Assembly: GCA_011317545.1 (NCBI GenBank) | Contig: WUJK01000002.1 | Span: 124,001 to 188,000, forward strand | DNA from: Coniella vitis | Lineage: Eukaryota > Ascomycota > Sordariomycetes > Diaporthales > Schizoparmaceae | Length of the DNA: 64,000 bases | Direction: 5' to 3' | Part shown: one piece after another, positions 60,755 through 64,000 of the stretch | Numbering within the stretch: the stretch's first letter is position 1 | Layout: every line of letters starts with the position of its first letter | Made by a program: the position numbers and the translations under genes | The notes under the pieces: generated by a model | What the model was told of the DNA's origin: nothing | What the model saw: only the letters and a program-made list of their open reading frames with translations | Database searches by the model: none

Positions 60755-61716
60755 CTATTTCATATTGTGGGTACATATATATTCTTGGGACTCATATTTG
60801 TCATATTCATACAGGATCTGAGTCATCTGGCGATGAAACTCTAACGCCGTAATGTCTGGATATTTAGCCGGCTGTTCGGTAGTCACAAATGGCCCCGGAG
60901 GTCCAACATTCGCTTTCCGGTGGGCTTTGAAGAAGAATACGGACGAGTAACGCTCCGGCACCACACCCTCTGTCGCATCGAGCATCGATGAAGGAATATT
61001 AGCCTGGTGTGCTCCCGGGCGCATGGTTCCATTAGACCAGCGACCAAACGTGTCGCTCAAGTTGACGACCATTTCATTTTTCCGCTCTGTCAAGACTGGA
61101 ACGAACTCGAAGTCTTTGCTGCGGTCCTCGAGTTCTAAGCCGCCCAAGCTGTCTTGGAAGAGCAAGGTGATAATTCCAAAATCCGTGTGTGGCCAAGCGC
61201 GTTTGATCAAACCGTTGCGCAGCGTCTGAATGTTGATCTCCGGGTAATAAAGCAGTCGCAATTCGCTAGCATCAGGCTTGCACATCTCCTGCAAAGAGCC
61301 AGCGGGGATGCGCAGTACAACTTCAATAGCTCCCATGATCCTCATACATGTGCCCTGGGCAGCAATAAAGTACTTCTCCAAGAAGTCTTTAAAGCCTGGC
61401 AGGACATCGTAATCGGGCCACAGATTGGGAAACTCGGCATCATTGGGTGGCCCACAGTCAAAATGTTCCTGTTGTGATATCATTCAGCCATTGAGATCCA
61501 GCTGATTACCAGAGCAGGCAAAGGAGAGTGGGTTTATATATATATACATACCTTCTCATCCTTCAGCTCTTCTGTCACTGTGCCCTTAAAGTTGCGCTCT
61601 TGGAGTCTGGACGTTACCTCCGCTCCGATATTGCTCCAGCCGCGCTGGGGGTCTGGACCGGGAGCATGCGCGAACTTTGCCTTCTGCTCAGGGCTCAAGT
61701 TGAAGAGTTCCTTGCC
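60755..61716 (-). CDS. Non-heme Fe(II)/2-oxoglutarate-type oxygenase, 5' end unresolved
   Basis: Two certain exons (minus), 61716-61552 and 61468-60755, give 293 aa of one frame: GKELFNLSPEQKAKF, RGWSNIGAEVTSR, then after the intron EHFDCGPPNDAEFPN. The double-stranded beta-helix is complete: iron ligands in WPHTDFG (His, Asp) and RPGAHQANIP (distal His), and the 2-oxoglutarate Arg in PERYSSVFFF. The family is the isopenicillin-N-synthase-like superfamily that includes CitB, TropC and AsL3, which oxidise ring methyl groups of NR-PKS aldehydes or drive tropolone ring expansion. The N-terminal 70-90 residues (IP-IDF and a GHG motif) are not found. A possible upstream exon ending at 61784 (IRDL joined to GKELF) lacks those motifs. 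The gene is either 5'-truncated or has small exons I did not recognise. Convergent with the NR-PKS, divergent from the MFS gene. Confidence 0.8.
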
Positions 61717-61784
61717 CTAATGTGAACCATTAGAATCTCAAGTGTTTGGAAGGTGCAAGGACACGTGATGGCCCACCCAGTACC

Positions 61785-62114
61785 AAATCTCTTATCACTG
61801 CGCCGCTTATGCCTTTTAGGTATGTCCTGAGGGCTGACATCTCACACTGCATTTCACGTTCTCTTATCTCCCCTCCCGCTTTTGCTGCCTTGTTGCCTTC
61901 ATTTCAACCTGCATGGCTCATCAGGAGATACGGGTTTGTTATTCCCGACTGATCCATCTTGTTCTCTAGCCACATATGCGGTCAGCTAATTTGCCTTCGC
62001 GACACAGCTGCATTCAAAATTGAGCCAAAGACACACATCGATTATGCGCAATAGTACTCCTTAAGTTCTCTTCGAGTCGTTCCCACTTTCCTCGAGGCCT
62101 GCAAGGTAGTAATC
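61785..62114. promoter_or_regulatory. Divergent region, iron oxygenase / MFS
   Basis: Short region between the last recognised coding part of the oxygenase and the likely ATG of the second transporter. It must hold the oxygenase 5' exon(s), if any, and both promoters. About 100 nt on the minus strand (61784-61882) is open in the frame that would join GKELF, but the peptide is not family-like. Confidence 0.35.
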
Positions 62115-63720
62115 ATGTCTATCACAACTTCCACGGTTCTCCCCCAAACGGAGCTTCACGGCTATTCGCCACAATTGAACAACACGTCTCCATCACCGTT
62201 CACTCAAAGCCGAGAGCAGTAACAACTTGGACAGCAACTTCCCACCCGCCGAAACTCTGAACATTGTCGAGGCTTCGCGTATTGCTGACGCGACTGTACC
62301 TGAAGGTGGCTATGGGTGGGTCGTCATTGCAGGTTGCGCCACCCTCACATGGTGGTACCTGGGAATGAGCTATTCCTGGGGCGTGATGCAGTCCGCCTTG
62401 GTCGACAGGGGACTCTCCTCTGCTTCCACTCTCTCTTTCATCGGCTCTTTGTGCGTCACTTTCAATAGCATTGGGGCCTTGACGTGGGCAAAATTCATAC
62501 GCGCTGTAGGTACGAGACAGGCTGCCCTGGTCGGAATTATCTGTCTCGGCGGTGGTTCTATTTTGAGTGGCTTCTGTACTCATAATATCGGTGCCCTGTT
62601 CTTTACAAGCGGTGTTATCATGGGCCTTGGAACCAGGTATATGTCTACGCTTACTACCTGTCTGCTGTTGCGATCAAGGAAAGCTAATCATGATAAGATC
62701 TTTAGTCTTTGCTTCTTGCTCGTCTCCATTACACCAGCGCAGTATTTCAATAAGAAGCGCGGTACGGCCATTGGAATAATTTATGCAGCCGGTGGACTGG
62801 GCGGCACTGCATTGACGCTCGGAATGAACAGGCTTATTGAGAGAGTCGGCCCTGCATGGACCTTTCGAATACTTGGCTTCATGATCTTAGCAACCGGCGT
62901 GCCAGCAGCCTGCGTTATCCAAGAGCGGGTGCCTATCAAAAAAAATGCTTTTATTGACAAGTAAGTCATTCGTTACGCACGATCTCTGCTTTCCGTACGA
63001 CTAAAACTTTGTCCCTCTCAAATATAGTACTCTTTTCAAAGACTTTCGGTTCTTGACTTTGTTTATTGCTGGTGGCCTTTCCACGTTCTATCTTCTTGTC
63101 GCGCCGTTCTTCCTCCCTCTTTACTGTAATACTCTTGGGCTTTCGCAGACAGCTGGTGCCGGTCTTGTTGCCGCATTCAACTTCTCCTCCGCAGTCGGAC
63201 GACTTGGTTGCGGAATATTATGTGACAAACTTGGACCGGTCAACACACTTTTCTTTGCTCTTCTGCTCAACGCAATCACCCTGCTTTTGGTTTGGCCCTT
63301 CTCAGCATCTGTCGGCCCTCTTGCTGTCTTTGTGGTCCTGAATGGTCTCGGCAATGGCAGTTTCTTCTCTGCAATGCCGCCTGTTGTAGGGTCACTTTTT
63401 GGTAGTTTAAGGATGCCTGTGGTCATGGGTATGGTTATCACAGGATGGGGCCCAGGATATCTCTTGGCAAGTTGTCCCCACCCTCCTGTCACTTTCGAAA
63501 TGAGACCGGTCCATGAGTGATGGAGAAACAGCTAATGCTAACGGTGAACCAGGGAGCTCCCATCGCCGGTTACTTACTTGCCGCGTATGGCGGTGAGTAT
63601 AAATCTCTAGACTCCTACCATCCAGCGATTTACTTTGCTGGCTCAGCGGCTCTGGCCTCTTGTCTACTGGTCGGATTTCTACGGATCCGATCAAGTCAGA
63701 AGCCTTTGACCAAGATTTAA
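62115..63720 (+). CDS. MFS transporter, monocarboxylate-porter type (second copy)
   Basis: Five exons, 62115-62135, 62215-62636, 62706-62960, 63028-63466 and 63553-63720, give 434 aa. The first 21-nt exon is tentative (MSITTST joined to SSNNLDSNF); the open frame itself begins only after 62214. Family marks: PEGGYGWVVIAGCATLTWWY for helix 1, then ITPAQYFNKKRGTAIGIIYA and FSSAVGRLGCGILCDKLGP. Twelve segments are expected. The last intron starts with GC (TTG then GCAAGT) rather than GT; splicing there joins GYLL to GAPIAGYLLAAYGG in frame, and no GT alternative does. It is a likely exporter or importer for the NR-PKS pathway and is distinct in sequence from the transporter at 38.9-40.4 kb. Divergent from the iron oxygenase. 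Confidence 0.85.
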
Positions 63721-64000
63721 TCAGCCGATTTAGCATTCATATTGAGCCCATTGTGCTAGGAGCTCTTCTCAGAGAATGTGTTTCAGCTCTAGGAATGGAT
63801 ATTCATATTTGGCTGAGAAATGAAAAATAGATATTTATGCGTTTCTAGAAATATCCTACTCCACATTGTCAAGCATGCCTCATGTTTCCTTGACCCAATG
63901 TTCTATATAAATCTACACTTTACCCAGTATACAGCGTCGATTTGCTATTTGGAGTTCATGCGAGGTGGATGCCCCACATACTTGGAGAAGGACCACAATA
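63721..64000. other. 3' flank to window end, no gene seen
   Basis: 280 nt, AT-rich 3' flank of the transporter. Nothing coding recognised. Confidence 0.5.

Overview
The window is nuclear DNA of a filamentous ascomycete (Pezizomycotina; a Sordariomycete, perhaps Hypocreales, is my guess). Genes carry short introns (about 50-100 nt, one of 247 nt) with GTRNGT/YAG borders. There is a HET-domain gene, a fungal rhodopsin-like membrane protein, two large fungal polyketide synthases, and a repeat destroyed by repeat-induced point mutation (RIP). I built the gene models by hand, joining exons by reading frame, splice consensus and family conservation. Every multi-exon model given as complete sums to a whole number of codons.

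Layout. 1-5.3 kb: extremely AT-rich, almost free of CpA/TpG, a RIP-ruined Ty3/gypsy retrotransposon on the minus strand that runs off the left edge. 5.34-6.2 kb: a HET gene truncated at the repeat border and frameshifted. 6.8-14.3 kb: an intact highly reducing polyketide synthase (HR-PKS, five exons, 2390 aa). 15.4-16.7 kb: a seven-helix membrane protein. 18-29 kb: a tailoring block of alpha/beta hydrolase, cytochrome P450, LovD-like beta-lactamase-fold enzyme, short-chain dehydrogenase and secreted berberine-bridge-type FAD oxidase. 29-32 kb: no gene seen. 32-33 kb: an Mpv17/PMP22 family protein. 34-35.6 kb: a Zn2Cys6 regulator. 38.9-63.7 kb: a second block of a monocarboxylate-type MFS transporter, a salicylate-hydroxylase-like FAD monooxygenase, a questin-oxidase-like protein, a phenol-hydroxylase-like FAD monooxygenase, an FSH1 serine hydrolase, a non-reducing PKS (NR-PKS, SAT-KS-AT-PT-ACP-CMeT-R, 2586 aa), a non-heme iron oxygenase and a second MFS transporter.

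How the genes may work together. The NR-PKS has a C-methyltransferase and a reductive release domain, so its product should be a C-methylated aryl aldehyde or its linear precursor, as in citrinin, azaphilone, sorbicillin and tropolone pathways. The FSH1 hydrolase, the two FAD monooxygenases, the iron oxygenase and the questin-oxidase-like protein are the usual tools for dearomatising, expanding or opening such a ring. The HR-PKS has no release domain; the LovD-like enzyme and the alpha/beta hydrolase are candidates to unload or transfer its chain. Whether the two PKSs share one pathway (HR-PKS product loaded by the SAT domain) or are two adjacent clusters separated by the 29-34 kb gap cannot be settled from sequence. 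The gene-class set resembles sorbicillinoid clusters (HR-PKS, NR-PKS with R domain, FAD monooxygenase, berberine-bridge oxidase, MFS, Zn2Cys6), with extra enzymes and a different layout.

Most notable: the NR-PKS product-template domain appears to have Asn and Glu where the catalytic His and Asp are expected; the P450 I-helix lacks the acid/alcohol pair; the iron oxygenase lacks a recognisable N-terminus; and the 9-mer TACATAGTA recurs in the intergenic regions.
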